64,000 bases of DNA from JAZBPO01 sp963691775 (GCA_963691775.1 OY829369.1:2914001-2978000), one strand, 5' to 3'; shown: positions 31,502 through 40,595, counted from the stretch's first letter. Program-made: numbers and translations. Notes: generated by a model from the letters alone, not told the origin.

Positions 31502-32839
31502 ATGGCGGTTAACCAACAGTCACTCGCGGGTGCACAAGCAGGCGTGCAGGAGCTTCTGCGCCGGCTGCTGTTCGTGCTGATCGCACTGCTGGTCTATCGC
31601 ATCGGGACCCATATCCCCGTTCCCGGTATTGATCCGGAGCGGCTGCGCGCGCTCTTCGAGCAGAATCAAGGCGGCATCCTTGAGCTCTTCAATATGTTCT
31701 CCGGAGGCGCGCTCGAACGCATGAGTATCCTCGCGCTCGGCGTCATGCCGTATATCACCGCGTCGATCATCATGAACTTGCTCACGGCGATGGACCCGCG
31801 CCTAGAACAGCTCAAGAAGGAAGGCGAGGCAGGCCGACGCAAGATCACCCAGTACACGCGCTATGGCACGGTCGCGATCGCGCTCGTCCAGGGTTGGGGC
31901 ATGTCCGTCGGGCTCGCATCCCAGGGGCTGACGTATCAGACCGGTTTTGCATTCTTCTTCGTGGCTACCGTAGCGCTGGTCACCGGTGCGGTCTTCATGA
32001 TGTGGCTCGGCGAGCAGATCACAGAGCGCGGCGTGGGTAACGGAATCTCGCTGCTGATCTTTGCGGGCATTGTTGCGGGTTTCCCTGCTGCCATCGGGCA
32101 GAGCTTTGAGGCTGCTCGACAGGAAGACATCAACATCCTGGTATTGCTCGGCACGGCTACCCTTGCGATTGGCATCATCTATGGCGTCGTCTGGATCGAG
32201 CGCGGCCAGCGCCGCATTACGGTCAACTACGCCAAGCGCCAGCACGGGCGCCGCGTCTACCAGGCACAGTCGAGCCACCTACCGCTGAAGGTAAACATGG
32301 CTGGCGTCATTCCGGCGATCTTCGCAAGCTCGCTGCTGCTCGCTCCGGCATCGCTTGCGACCTGGTTCGGCCAATCGCCCAATATGAGCTGGCTGCAGGA
32401 AATCTCCCTTGCGCTGTCGCCCGGAAACTTCCTTTACATCATTCTGTTCGCGGCGGGGATCATCTTTTTCTGCTTCTTCTATACGGCGCTCATGTTCAAT
32501 CCGAAGGAGATTGCGGAGAACCTGAAGCGTCAGGGTGCGTACGTTCCGGGGATTCGTCCTGGGCAGCAGACGGCGAAATACATCGACGACATCACTACGC
32601 GTCTTACGATGTTCGGCTCCATCTACATCGCGCTGGTGTGCCTGTTGCCTGAGCTGCTCATCGTTTTCTTTGGCATCACGTTCCGCCTTGGTGGGACCGC
32701 GCTGCTGATCGTTGTAGTCGTGTCAATGGACTTCATGGCGCAGGTTCAGTCGCATCTCATGTCGAGCCAATACGCAAAGCTGCTCGAGAAATCGAACCTC
32801 AAGAATTACGGCAAGGGTCAGCCGACCCGGGCCCGCTAA
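31502..32839 (+). CDS. secY: Preprotein translocase channel subunit SecY
   Basis: SecY is the pore of the inner-membrane SecYEG translocon. The 445-residue protein has about ten hydrophobic membrane helices. It has the N-terminal helix RLLFVLIALLVYRIGTHIPV (21-40), the plug-region GGALERMSILALGVMPYITA near 62-81, and the cytoplasmic signature LKRQGAYVPGIRPGQQTAKY near 341-360. It follows rplO by 30 bp in the spc gene order; its partner secE lies at 4995-5369. Confidence 0.99.
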   Translation: MAVNQQSLAGAQAGVQELLRRLLFVLIALLVYRIGTHIPVPGIDPERLRALFEQNQGGILELFNMFSGGALERMSILALGVMPYITASIIMNLLTAMDPRLEQLKKEGEAGRRKITQYTRYGTVAIALVQGWGMSVGLASQGLTYQTGFAFFFVATVALVTGAVFMMWLGEQITERGVGNGISLLIFAGIVAGFPAAIGQSFEAARQEDINILVLLGTATLAIGIIYGVVWIERGQRRITVNYAKRQHGRRVYQAQSSHLPLKVNMAGVIPAIFASSLLLAPASLATWFGQSPNMSWLQEISLALSPGNFLYIILFAAGIIFFCFFYTALMFNPKEIAENLKRQGAYVPGIRPGQQTAKYIDDITTRLTMFGSIYIALVCLLPELLIVFFGITFRLGGTALLIVVVVSMDFMAQVQSHLMSSQYAKLLEKSNLKNYGKGQPTRAR

Positions 32840-32852
32840 CGGAGTATCTGTC

Positions 32853-32969
32853 ATGAAAGTACGTGCATCGGTTCGCCGCATGTGCCGCAACTGCCGGATC
32901 ATCCGGCGTAACGGCAGCGTGCGCGTCATCTGCTCCGCGGAGCCGCGCCACAAGCAGCGTCAGGGTTGA
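32853..32969 (+). CDS. rpmJ: 50S ribosomal protein L36 (zinc-ribbon form)
   Basis: A 38-residue protein, read directly from the sequence 13 bp after secY. It starts MKVRASVRRMCRNCRIIRRN and carries Cys11, Cys14, Cys27 and His33, the CCCH zinc site of the canonical L36 type. GGAG lies ten bases upstream of ATG. Its position between secY and rpsM is the normal end of spc. Confidence 0.96.
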   Translation: MKVRASVRRMCRNCRIIRRNGSVRVICSAEPRHKQRQG

Positions 32970-32992
32970 GAGCCCGGCGCTTCGCAAACGAA

Positions 32993-33021
32993 TTGAAACA
33001 GACTTCGTTCATCGATAGAAT
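32993..33021 (+). promoter_or_regulatory. Alpha operon promoter
   Basis: TTGAAA (32993-32998) and TAGAAT (33016-33021) are spaced by 17 bases, a strong sigma70 match. The start would be near 33028. The 5' leader carries the inverted repeat CGCGCCC/GGGCGCG (33023-33029 with 33042-33048), possibly part of the region that protein S4 binds to control rpsM in E. coli. Confidence 0.75.
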
Positions 33022-33087
33022 TCGCGCCCCGTTTTCGCGGTGGGCGCGACTGAACGAAGGCCGAGAGCCAAATAGGAGTTGCCACTG

Positions 33088-33444
33088 ATGGCCCGTATCG
33101 CCGGCGTCAATATTCCGGACAACAAGCACGCGGTGATTTCGCTGACCTACATCTACGGGGTTGGGGCGACGACGGCTGCGCAGCTCTGCGACAAGCTGGG
33201 TATCCGCCCAAATGCGAAGATCTCCGAGCTTACCGACGGCGAGCTCGACGCGCTGCGGAACGAAATCGGCACCATGACGGTCGAGGGCGACCTGCGTCGT
33301 GAGGTCTCGATGAACATCAAGCGTCTCATGGACCTGGGTTGCTACCGCGGCATCCGTCATCGTCGCGGTCTACCGCTCCGTGGTCAGAACACGAAGAACA
33401 ATGCCCGGACCCGTAAGGGGCCGAAGCGTCCTGTTCGCAGGTAA
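33088..33444 (+). CDS. rpsM: 30S ribosomal protein S13
   Basis: S13 contacts P-site tRNA and 50S bridges. The 118-residue protein begins MARIAGVNIPDNKHAVISLT and has the C-terminal GLPLRGQNTKNNARTRKGP. ATG 33088 is used with AGGAG upstream; a TTG nine bases earlier is unlikely. First gene of the alpha operon. Confidence 0.98.
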   Translation: MARIAGVNIPDNKHAVISLTYIYGVGATTAAQLCDKLGIRPNAKISELTDGELDALRNEIGTMTVEGDLRREVSMNIKRLMDLGCYRGIRHRRGLPLRGQNTKNNARTRKGPKRPVRR

Positions 33445-33500
33445 TCGTCCGTCGGGGTGCGCATGGGGCGCCCCGCTCAACGTATCGGGAAGGCAGTTAG

Positions 33501-33878
33501 ATGGCAGATGCCAAGAAGCGCGTGAAGAAGACCGTGGTCGACGGCGTCGCTCACGTCCACGCTTCCTTCAACAACACGATCATCACGATCAGCGACCGCC
33601 AGGGCAATGCTCTGTGCTGGGCGACGGCCGGTGGTTCGGGTTTCCGCGGTTCGCGGAAGTCCACCCCCTTTGCGGCGCAGGTTGCCGCCGAGCGCGCGGG
33701 CAACGCGGCCCTCGAATTCGGGATGAAGAACCTCGATGTCTACGTCAAGGGCCCCGGCCCGGGTCGAGAGTCGGCAGTCCGCGCCCTGAACGGCGTAGGC
33801 TTCCGCATCTCGAGCATCACGGACGTGACGCCGATTCCGCACAACGGCTGCCGGCCGCCGAAGAAGCGCCGGGTGTAA
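33501..33878 (+). CDS. rpsK: 30S ribosomal protein S11
   Basis: S11 lies on the 30S platform. The 125-residue protein has KTVVDGVAHVHASFNNTIIT near 11-30 and ends with ITDVTPIPHNGCRPPKKRRV, the conserved C-terminus. Normal length, between rpsM and rpsD. Confidence 0.98.
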   Translation: MADAKKRVKKTVVDGVAHVHASFNNTIITISDRQGNALCWATAGGSGFRGSRKSTPFAAQVAAERAGNAALEFGMKNLDVYVKGPGPGRESAVRALNGVGFRISSITDVTPIPHNGCRPPKKRRV

Positions 33879-33995
33879 GGAGCGCCTGGCGCGGGCCGGT
33901 CCACGGACCGGTGGCTGCGCAAGGACACGAATCGCGCTCCCCCTGAAAGGAATCCCCACCGGTGCGAATCCCGGCTGGGCTCACAGGAGATACCG

Positions 33996-34616
33996 ATGGC
34001 CCGCTATACCGGTCCTCGCTTAAAGCTCGCTCGCCGTGAGGGCACAGACCTCATGCTCACGAGCGGTGTTCGTCCGCTGGAATCAAAGTGCAAAGCTGAG
34101 TCGCCGCCCGGAATGCATGGCGCACGTCGTCAGCGTCTGTCGGACTTTGCTGTCCAGCTGCGCGAAAAGCAGAAGGTACGTCGCATCTACGGCGTGCTCG
34201 AAAAGCAGTTCCGCAACTACTACAAGCGCGCGGATCAGCAGAAGGGCGCCACCGGCGAGAACCTCCTGCGCATGCTTGAGTCGCGCCTCGACAATGTCGT
34301 GTATCGCATGGGTTATGGCTCGACGCGCGCCGAATCTCGTCAGCTCGTGTCGCACAAGTCGATCGAGGTGAACGGCGAGTGCGTGAATATCCCCTCGTAC
34401 CAGGTCAAGCCCGACGACGTGGTGTCCGTTCGTGAGAAGTCCCGAGGCCAGCTGCGGATCCAGTCTGCACTTCAACTCGCGGCTCAGCGTTCCCCTTCGG
34501 CTTGGGTCGAGGTCGATGCATCCAAGCTCTCCGGCGTCTTCAAGCGCGCGCCGGATCGTGAAGAGCTGCCGCAAGAGATCAACGAGAACCTGATCGTCGA
34601 GCTCTACTCCAAGTAA
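33996..34616 (+). CDS. rpsD: 30S ribosomal protein S4
   Basis: S4 initiates 30S assembly, controls accuracy, and in E. coli represses the alpha operon. The 206-residue protein begins MARYTGPRLKLARREGTDLM and has the S4 RNA-binding domain with LESRLDNVVYRMGYGSTRAE near 92-111. Good SD (CAGGAGA). Confidence 0.98.
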   Translation: MARYTGPRLKLARREGTDLMLTSGVRPLESKCKAESPPGMHGARRQRLSDFAVQLREKQKVRRIYGVLEKQFRNYYKRADQQKGATGENLLRMLESRLDNVVYRMGYGSTRAESRQLVSHKSIEVNGECVNIPSYQVKPDDVVSVREKSRGQLRIQSALQLAAQRSPSAWVEVDASKLSGVFKRAPDREELPQEINENLIVELYSK

Positions 34617-34637
34617 TCGCAACCGTAGGTGATGCCC

Positions 34638-35645
34638 ATGGCACGTTCGGTCAACGAATTCCTGACCCCGAAGAACATCCAGGTCCAGGAGATCAGCAAG
34701 ACCCGCGCACGGGTTACGCTAGAGCCTCTGGAGCGTGGCTTTGGCCACACGCTCGGCAACACGCTGCGTCGCATCCTCTTGTCGTCGATGCCCGGTTCCG
34801 CAGTGACCGAGGTGCAGATTGACAATGTCTTGCACGAATACAGCGCGATGGAGGGCGTCCAGGAAGACGTCATCGAGATCCTGCTTAATCTGAAGGGCCT
34901 TGCGGTGCAGATGCACGGCGGTGACGAAGCCACGCTTACGCTGTCCAAGGACGGCGCGGGCGCGGTCACGGGCGCAGACGTTCAGCTCACGCAGGACGTG
35001 GACATCGTCAATCCTGATCACCACATTGCGACCCTGAATACAGGCGGCAAGCTGAAGATGGAGATCAAGGTGCAGCGTGGCCGCGGCTACGAGCCGGCTG
35101 ATGCCCGCCGCGTACTCGGTGAAGAGGAGGAAGGTCGCCCGATTGGCGTGCTCCTGCTCGACGCTACGTTCAGCCCGGTCTACCGCGTTGCCTATACCGT
35201 TGAGGCCGCTCGGGTAGAGCAGCGCACAGACCTCGACAAGTTGATCATCGACCTCGAAACGAACGGTACGATCGATCCGGAGGAGGCCATTCGCCGCGCC
35301 GCGACGATCCTGCAGCAGCAGCTCGCCGTGTTCGTTGACCTTGAAGGTCAGGCCGAAGCGATCGTCGAGGAAAAGCAGGAAGAAATCGATCCGATCCTGC
35401 TTCGTCCCGTGGACGATCTGGAACTTACGGTTCGCAGCGCGAATTGCTTGAAGGCCGAGAACATCTACTACATTGGCGATCTGATTCAGCGAACCGAAGT
35501 AGAGCTGTTGAAGACGCCGAATCTCGGCAAGAAGTCGCTCACGGAAATCAAGGACGTGCTCGCCTCGCGTGGCCTGTCCCTCGGCATGCGCCTCGAAAAC
35601 TGGCCGCCACCGAGCCTGCGCAAGGACGACAAGGCGATCGCCTGA
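34638..35645 (+). CDS. rpoA: DNA-directed RNA polymerase subunit alpha
   Basis: The alpha dimer scaffolds RNA polymerase; its C-terminal domain contacts UP elements and activators. From ATG 34638 the product is 335 residues. It has the N-terminal domain with LEPLERGFGHTLGNTLRRIL near 30-49, a linker, and an alphaCTD with VRSANCLKAENIYYIGDLIQ near 260-279 and the helix TPNLGKKSLTEIKDVLASRG. In-frame starts at 34629 and 34632 would add two or three residues; AGGTGA spacing favours 34638 slightly. Confidence 0.98.
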   Translation: MARSVNEFLTPKNIQVQEISKTRARVTLEPLERGFGHTLGNTLRRILLSSMPGSAVTEVQIDNVLHEYSAMEGVQEDVIEILLNLKGLAVQMHGGDEATLTLSKDGAGAVTGADVQLTQDVDIVNPDHHIATLNTGGKLKMEIKVQRGRGYEPADARRVLGEEEEGRPIGVLLLDATFSPVYRVAYTVEAARVEQRTDLDKLIIDLETNGTIDPEEAIRRAATILQQQLAVFVDLEGQAEAIVEEKQEEIDPILLRPVDDLELTVRSANCLKAENIYYIGDLIQRTEVELLKTPNLGKKSLTEIKDVLASRGLSLGMRLENWPPPSLRKDDKAIA

Positions 35646-35715
35646 GCGATCATCGAAGAAGAAAGCTGCCGCGCCGAGAGGCGCCGCTCATTGAAGGATT
35701 AGAGGAAACGCTGTC

Positions 35716-36123
35716 ATGCGCCATCGCAAGAGTGGTCGTCAGCTCAATCGGAACAGCTCCCATCGCCAGGCGATGTTCCGGAACATGGCCGTCTCGCTCG
35801 TCGAGCACGAGATCATCAAGACCACGCTGCCCAAGGCGAAGGAATTGCGTCGCATCGCCGAGCCGCTGATTACGCTCGCGAAGGACGACACGGTCGCCAA
35901 CCGTCGCGTTGCGTTCGCTCGGACGCGCAGCAAAGACGCCGTCGGCAAGCTCTTCAGCGAGCTCGGTCCGCGGTATCAGGAGCGCCCGGGTGGTTACACC
36001 CGCATTCTGAAGTGCGGCTACCGTCCCGGTGACGCTGCGCCGATGGCCTACATCGAGCTCGTGGATCGCCCGATGCCCGAAGAAGTCGAGGATGACGACT
36101 TCGAGGATGACGACGACGAGTGA
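35716..36123 (+). CDS. rplQ: 50S ribosomal protein L17 with acidic tail
   Basis: L17 lies near the tunnel exit. The 135-residue protein starts MRHRKSGRQLNRNSSHRQAM and has EHEIIKTTLPKAKELRRIAE near 32-51, as expected. It ends in an acidic tail (residues about 122-135, EEVEDDDFEDDDDE) that E. coli L17 does not have. It is the last gene of the alpha operon and is followed by a strong terminator. Confidence 0.98.
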   Translation: MRHRKSGRQLNRNSSHRQAMFRNMAVSLVEHEIIKTTLPKAKELRRIAEPLITLAKDDTVANRRVAFARTRSKDAVGKLFSELGPRYQERPGGYTRILKCGYRPGDAAPMAYIELVDRPMPEEVEDDDFEDDDDE

Positions 36124-36157
36124 TCGCCGTGTGTGCGTGAGCGCGCATCACGTGGAC

Positions 36158-36197
36158 AAAGCCGATCGCGCCTTCGGGCCGATCGGCTTTTTCTTTT
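36158..36197 (+). terminator. Intrinsic terminator of the alpha operon
   Basis: A perfect 10-bp stem AAAGCCGATC/GATCGGCTTT (36158-36167 and 36181-36190) is followed by TTCTTTT. This is the clearest Rho-independent terminator in the window and closes the long ribosomal gene run. Confidence 0.92.
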
Positions 36198-36266
36198 CAG
36201 GGGGCAGGTACGCCGCCTAAAGATGGGCGCAGCGCCGTGCGCTGGCGCGCGAAGCCTCGTCTGTAG

Positions 36267-36608
36267 ACGGCCAGCGATACCGCACCGAGGAATGGTGCGC
36301 GGGCCCGAAGGTGCGGCGATCGGTCAATCGCAGGCCTCCCGCTTCGAGCGTTACGATGGACTGATGGTGCGTCCATCGCGACATCAGAAGCTCGAAGATA
36401 CCTCGGACAAGCGATTGCCTGGCACGCGCTCGATAAGGCCGAACGCCGGGCGATCGAACGGTACGCTGAAGATCGAGATGGGCTAGATCAGACGCACTTC
36501 GCCGTCAGCGGGTATCTCGTCGATCGACTGCTGAGCGCTTGGATGGCGCAGATTCGGAAAGGCGAGAGTTCGGCGTTGATTCCTTCCCATGACGCGGCGT
36601 GGCGTTAG
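36267..36608 (+). pseudogene. Start-less open frame between rplQ and uvrA (decayed or unrecognised gene)
   Basis: The 510-bp gap between the alpha terminator and uvrA has one frame, open from 36267 to the TAG at 36606-36608, that looks protein-like at its end. It reads YLGQAIAWHALDKAERRAIE and later HFAVSGYLVDRLLSAWM, amphipathic and rich in normal residues. It has no ATG, GTG or TTG start. A short ATG-initiated frame begins at 36364 in another phase, so a frameshifted gene is possible. I do not recognise the family; it may be chance. Confidence 0.25.
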
Positions 36609-36691
36609 AAGCCGCTGCGTCGACACCGGCGCTCCCGGCAGCGGTGGAGACTGTGCGTACGCGCGTGCTTCGTGGGTTGCCGGTCAGCGAG

Positions 36692-36707
36692 GCCCGCTCC
36701 AGCGGGC
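36692..36707 (-). terminator. Weak hairpin after uvrA
   Basis: A 6-bp stem GCCCGC/GCGGGC with a four-base loop lies three bases beyond the uvrA stop. No T-run follows on the minus strand, so any terminator function is uncertain. Confidence 0.3.
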
Positions 36708-36709
36708 GC

Positions 36710-39664
36710 TCAGGCCGATTTACGAGAGCGGCGCGCGGTCCCTGTCTTCGCTGCGGGCGCCTTCGCTGCCGCCTTGGCCCTGGGCGCTGCCTTTTTGCGT
36801 GCCGCGGCCTTCTTCTTCTCGGCTGCGACGCCGATCAGGGGACCAAGGAAGCGACCCGTATGGGATTCGGTAACCTTGGCGACGTCCTCTGGGGTGCCGG
36901 CAGCGACGATCCGGCCGCCGCCGGAGCCGCCTTCCGGACCGAGGTCGACGATCCAGTCGGCGGTTTTCACCACGTCGAGGTTGTGCTCGATAACGACCAC
37001 AGTATTGCCGTCGTCCCTGAGGCGGTGGAGCACGCCCAGGAGCATCTCGATATCGTGGAAGTGCAGGCCTGTGGTGGGCTCGTCCAGGATGTAGAGCGTG
37101 CTCCCGGTATCGCGCTTGGACAGCTCCCGGGATAGTTTCACGCGCTGTGCCTCGCCACCGGACAGGGTCGTCGCGCTTTGGCCAAGCCGGATATACGAGA
37201 GGCCGACGTCCATCAACGTTTGCAGCTTTCGCGAGATCATGGGTACGGCATCGAAGAATTCCCGTGCCTCCTCGATGGTCATGTCAAGGACGTCCGAGAT
37301 GCTCTTGCCCTTGTAGGTGACCTCTAGCGTCTCGCGGTTGTATCGCTTGCCCTTGCAGACGTCGCAGGTCACATAGATGTCTGGCAGGAAGTGCATCTCG
37401 ACCTTGATGAGACCGTCACCTTGGCAGGCTTCGCATCGTCCTCCCTTCACGTTGAAGCTGAAACGCCCGGGCTTGTAGCCGCGTGTTCTAGCCTCGGTGG
37501 TTTGTGCGAACAGTTCCCGGATTGGCGTGAACAGGCCGGTGTAGGTCGCTGGGTTCGAGCGTGGGGTCCGGCCGATCGGGCTCTGGTCGATATCAACGAC
37601 CTTGTCGAGGTGCTCCAGGCCCTCAACCGCATCGTGCTCTGCCGGCGAAAGCGTCGTAGCACCGTTCAAGGCGGTTGCGGCGAGCGGAAATAGCGTCCGA
37701 TTGATGAGCGTCGACTTTCCGGAGCCCGAAACGCCGGTGATGCAGGTCATCACGCCGATAGGAATCTCCGCGTCAACGGCCAGAAGGTTGTTGCCTCGCG
37801 CACCGGTCAGGGTCAGCGTGCGCGTCTTGTCGATTGGCGTGCGCGCGCCAGGCACGGCGATGCGCCGTCGGCCGGATAGATAGGCCCCCGTCAGTGATTC
37901 GGTGCTGGCGGCAACTGATTCAGGTGTTCCCTCGGCGACAACGCGACCGCCGTGCACGCCGGCGCCCGGGCCGATGTCGATGACGTAATCCGCGGTGCGT
38001 ATCGCGTCTTCGTCATGCTCGACGACGACTACTGTGTTTCCTAGATCGCGCAGGTAGGTGAGCGTGCGCAGCAGCCGTTCGTTGTCACGCTGATGCAATC
38101 CGATCGAGGGCTCATCCAGAACGTACATAACGCCAACGAGCCCTGCGCCGATCTGGCTGGCCAGTCGGATTCTTTGTGCTTCGCCGCCTGAAAGGGTGTC
38201 GGCGGAGCGGTCGAGCGTCAGATAGTTGAGTCCGACGTCGACAAGAAAGCGCAGCCGCGCGCGGATCTCCTTCAGAATCTTCTCGGCTATCTCGCCCTGT
38301 CGGCCCTGCAGATTGAGCCCTTCGTAATATTCGTAAGCGTCGCCGACGGACATGCCGGTGATCTCATGGAGCGGGCGGTTATCCACGAAGACATGCCGCG
38401 CTTCTCGCTTCAGGCGTGTACCGCCGCAGCTCGGGCAGGGCGCCACCGATAGAAACTTGGCGAGGTTCTCCCGAACCATGGATGAGTCAGTTTCCCGGTA
38501 GCGTCGCTCCATGTTGGGCAGGACGCCCTCGAAGCGATGTCGCCGCTGGATGACGTCACCGCGATCATTCACGTAGGAAAAATCGACGCGCTCGTCGCCG
38601 CTTCCTTCAAGAATGATCTTCTTCTGTTTTTTCGTGAGTTGCCCGAACGGCGCTTCCACATCGAACGCATAGTGCTCGGCAAGCGAACTCAGCATGTGGA
38701 AATAGTAGACGTTGCGTCGATCCCAGCCGCGGATAGCGCCTTCGGCAAGCGAAAGCTCGTCGTCATGCACAACCCGCGTGGGATCGAAGAACTGATGGAC
38801 GCCGAGGCCGTCGCAGGCTGGGCAGGCTCCGGCCGGATTGTTGAAGGAGAACATGCGCGGCTCCAGCTCGCTGATGCTGTAGCCGCAGTGCGGACAGGCG
38901 AATCTGGCCGAGAAGACCAGCGCGTCGCCGTCGCCGTTGCTGTTGTCGTCCATCGTTTCAACGCGCGCGACCCCATCGGCCAGTTCCAGCGCCGTTTCGA
39001 AGGACTCCGCGAGTCGTTGTTCAAGCCCCGCCTTGACTCTGAAGCGGTCTACGACGACCTCGATCGTATGCTTCTTCTTCTTGTCGAGTGCGGGCACATC
39101 GTCGAGATCAACGACAAACCCATCGACGCGGGCCCGGACAAAGCCGGCCGCTACGAGCTCACGAAATACGCTGGCGTGCTCGCCTTTGCGCTGCTCGACA
39201 ACCGGTGCCAGAAGCATCGCTCTGCGGCCGTCGGGTAGGGCCATGACGGTATCGACCATCTGGCTCACCGTCTGTGCCGCGAGAGGCGCGTCGTGATCCG
39301 GACACCGGGGTTCTCCCACGCGCGCGTAGAGCAAACGCAGGTAGTCATAGATCTCGGTGATCGTTCCAACCGTTGAGCGAGGATTGTGAGACGTCGATTT
39401 CTGCTCGATCGAGATGGCCGGAGACAAGCCTTCGATGTGATCGACGTCGGGCTTTTCCATCATTGACAAGAATTGCCGCGCATAGGCGGACAGCGATTCG
39501 ACGTAGCGCCGCTGGCCCTCGGCGTACAGCGTGTCAAAGGCCAGGGATGACTTGCCTGAGCCCGAGAGTCCAGTAACGACAATGAGCTTGTCGCGGGGCA
39601 GGCTCAGGTCGATATTCTTGAGGTTGTGGGTGCGAGCACCACGAATGCTGATCGTGTCCATCAT
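36710..39664 (-). CDS. uvrA: Excinuclease ABC subunit A with Ala/Lys-rich C-terminal tail
   Basis: UvrA finds bulky DNA lesions and loads UvrB in nucleotide excision repair. The 984-residue protein has two ABC ATPase halves with Walker A GLSGSGKSSLAF near 32-43 and GVSGSGKSTLIN in the second half, ABC signatures LSGGEAQR twice, and CxxC zinc modules (CPHCGYSI, CPACDGLG, CEACQGDG, CDVCKGKRY). After the normal end (GPLIGV) come 38 extra residues, mostly Ala and Lys/Arg, unlike E. coli UvrA (940). The start is MMDTISIRG; a longer in-frame ATG at 39811 is rejected. Diverges from ssb. Confidence 0.98.
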   Translation of the reverse strand: MMDTISIRGARTHNLKNIDLSLPRDKLIVVTGLSGSGKSSLAFDTLYAEGQRRYVESLSAYARQFLSMMEKPDVDHIEGLSPAISIEQKSTSHNPRSTVGTITEIYDYLRLLYARVGEPRCPDHDAPLAAQTVSQMVDTVMALPDGRRAMLLAPVVEQRKGEHASVFRELVAAGFVRARVDGFVVDLDDVPALDKKKKHTIEVVVDRFRVKAGLEQRLAESFETALELADGVARVETMDDNSNGDGDALVFSARFACPHCGYSISELEPRMFSFNNPAGACPACDGLGVHQFFDPTRVVHDDELSLAEGAIRGWDRRNVYYFHMLSSLAEHYAFDVEAPFGQLTKKQKKIILEGSGDERVDFSYVNDRGDVIQRRHRFEGVLPNMERRYRETDSSMVRENLAKFLSVAPCPSCGGTRLKREARHVFVDNRPLHEITGMSVGDAYEYYEGLNLQGRQGEIAEKILKEIRARLRFLVDVGLNYLTLDRSADTLSGGEAQRIRLASQIGAGLVGVMYVLDEPSIGLHQRDNERLLRTLTYLRDLGNTVVVVEHDEDAIRTADYVIDIGPGAGVHGGRVVAEGTPESVAASTESLTGAYLSGRRRIAVPGARTPIDKTRTLTLTGARGNNLLAVDAEIPIGVMTCITGVSGSGKSTLINRTLFPLAATALNGATTLSPAEHDAVEGLEHLDKVVDIDQSPIGRTPRSNPATYTGLFTPIRELFAQTTEARTRGYKPGRFSFNVKGGRCEACQGDGLIKVEMHFLPDIYVTCDVCKGKRYNRETLEVTYKGKSISDVLDMTIEEAREFFDAVPMISRKLQTLMDVGLSYIRLGQSATTLSGGEAQRVKLSRELSKRDTGSTLYILDEPTTGLHFHDIEMLLGVLHRLRDDGNTVVVIEHNLDVVKTADWIVDLGPEGGSGGGRIVAAGTPEDVAKVTESHTGRFLGPLIGVAAEKKKAAARKKAAPRAKAAAKAPAAKTGTARRSRKSA

Positions 39665-39995
39665 CGGCCGTATCGAGAGGGTTGCTGGGCCGCCCGAAAG
39701 CCCGGAGGAAGCGCCCGTCGCCAAGAGCGGGCGCGGTTGGGGAAGCGCGCGTCGTGCAGAGCGGCCGACCATACGCGGCCCTCCGACCCTCGGCAACGGC
39801 GGGTGCGCCACCCGCTTACACGCGGCTGCGATCTAACGCGCGCGAAGTTGAGCGCAGCGCCACTCACCGAAGCGAAACCCCTGCGCTACACTGTCGCGCC
39901 GCTTCAAAGCACCGCGCCAGAGAGTGCGTGACTAAGGGCGGCGGCACCACTTTTCTCACCGCGCCCTGGCGCGGCATGTTCGAGGAGCACTTTCT
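39665..39995. promoter_or_regulatory. uvrA-ssb divergent spacer
   Basis: 331 bp between the divergent uvrA and ssb starts. A TACACT element near 39888-39893 could be the -10 for ssb; I find no matching strong -35. I looked for the E. coli-type LexA box (CTGT, ten bases, ACAG) that controls uvrA and ssb there and did not see one. No gene is credible here. Confidence 0.45.
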
Positions 39996-40556
39996 ATGGC
40001 CCGTGGCGTCAACAAGGTGATTCTGGTCGGAAATCTCGGCGCCGATCCGGAGACGCGCTACATGCAATCCGGCGCTCCGGTGACCAATTTCCGGGTGGCA
40101 ACCAGTGAGCAATGGCGGGATAAGTCTTCGGGGGAGAACCGCGAACGTACGGAGTGGCACTCCATTGTCTGCTTCGCGCGTCTTGCCGAAATCGCAGGCG
40201 AATACCTGCGCAAGGGCTCCAAGGTATATATCGAAGGGGCGCTGCGCACGAGCTCCTGGGAAAGCGACGGCCAGACCCGTTACAAGACCGAGATCATCGC
40301 CAATGAAATGCAGATGCTCGATTCTCGTGGCGGTGGCATGGGCGGCCCCGACGCTGGTGGTCAGGGCGGCGGCTTCGGCAGCAGTCCTGGCGGTGGCGGC
40401 TATGACGGGGGCAGTCAGGGTGCTTACGGGGGGGGCGGTCAGAGCGGCGCTTACGGCGGCGGCCAGCGCGGTGGTGAGCGTGCACCGCAGCGTCAACCAG
40501 AGCCGGTCGCGAACCCGGACAAGCTTGACGACTTCGACGACGACATCCCGTTCTAG
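39996..40556 (+). CDS. ssb: Single-stranded DNA-binding protein
   Basis: SSB coats single-stranded DNA and recruits replication and repair proteins. The 186-residue protein has an OB-fold at 1-110 (MARGVNKVILVGNLGADPE; GSKVYIEGALRTSSWES), a long glycine-rich linker (about 113-162, partly repeated GGG and QG/YGG units) and the acidic partner-binding tip DDDIPF at the end. Start has CGAGGAG upstream. The uvrA-ssb divergent pair is also seen in E. coli. Confidence 0.98.
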   Translation: MARGVNKVILVGNLGADPETRYMQSGAPVTNFRVATSEQWRDKSSGENRERTEWHSIVCFARLAEIAGEYLRKGSKVYIEGALRTSSWESDGQTRYKTEIIANEMQMLDSRGGGMGGPDAGGQGGGFGSSPGGGGYDGGSQGAYGGGGQSGAYGGGQRGGERAPQRQPEPVANPDKLDDFDDDIPF

Positions 40557-40595
40557 GGCCGTGCTGATCGGCGCGCCTCCCGGGGACCGGCTGGG

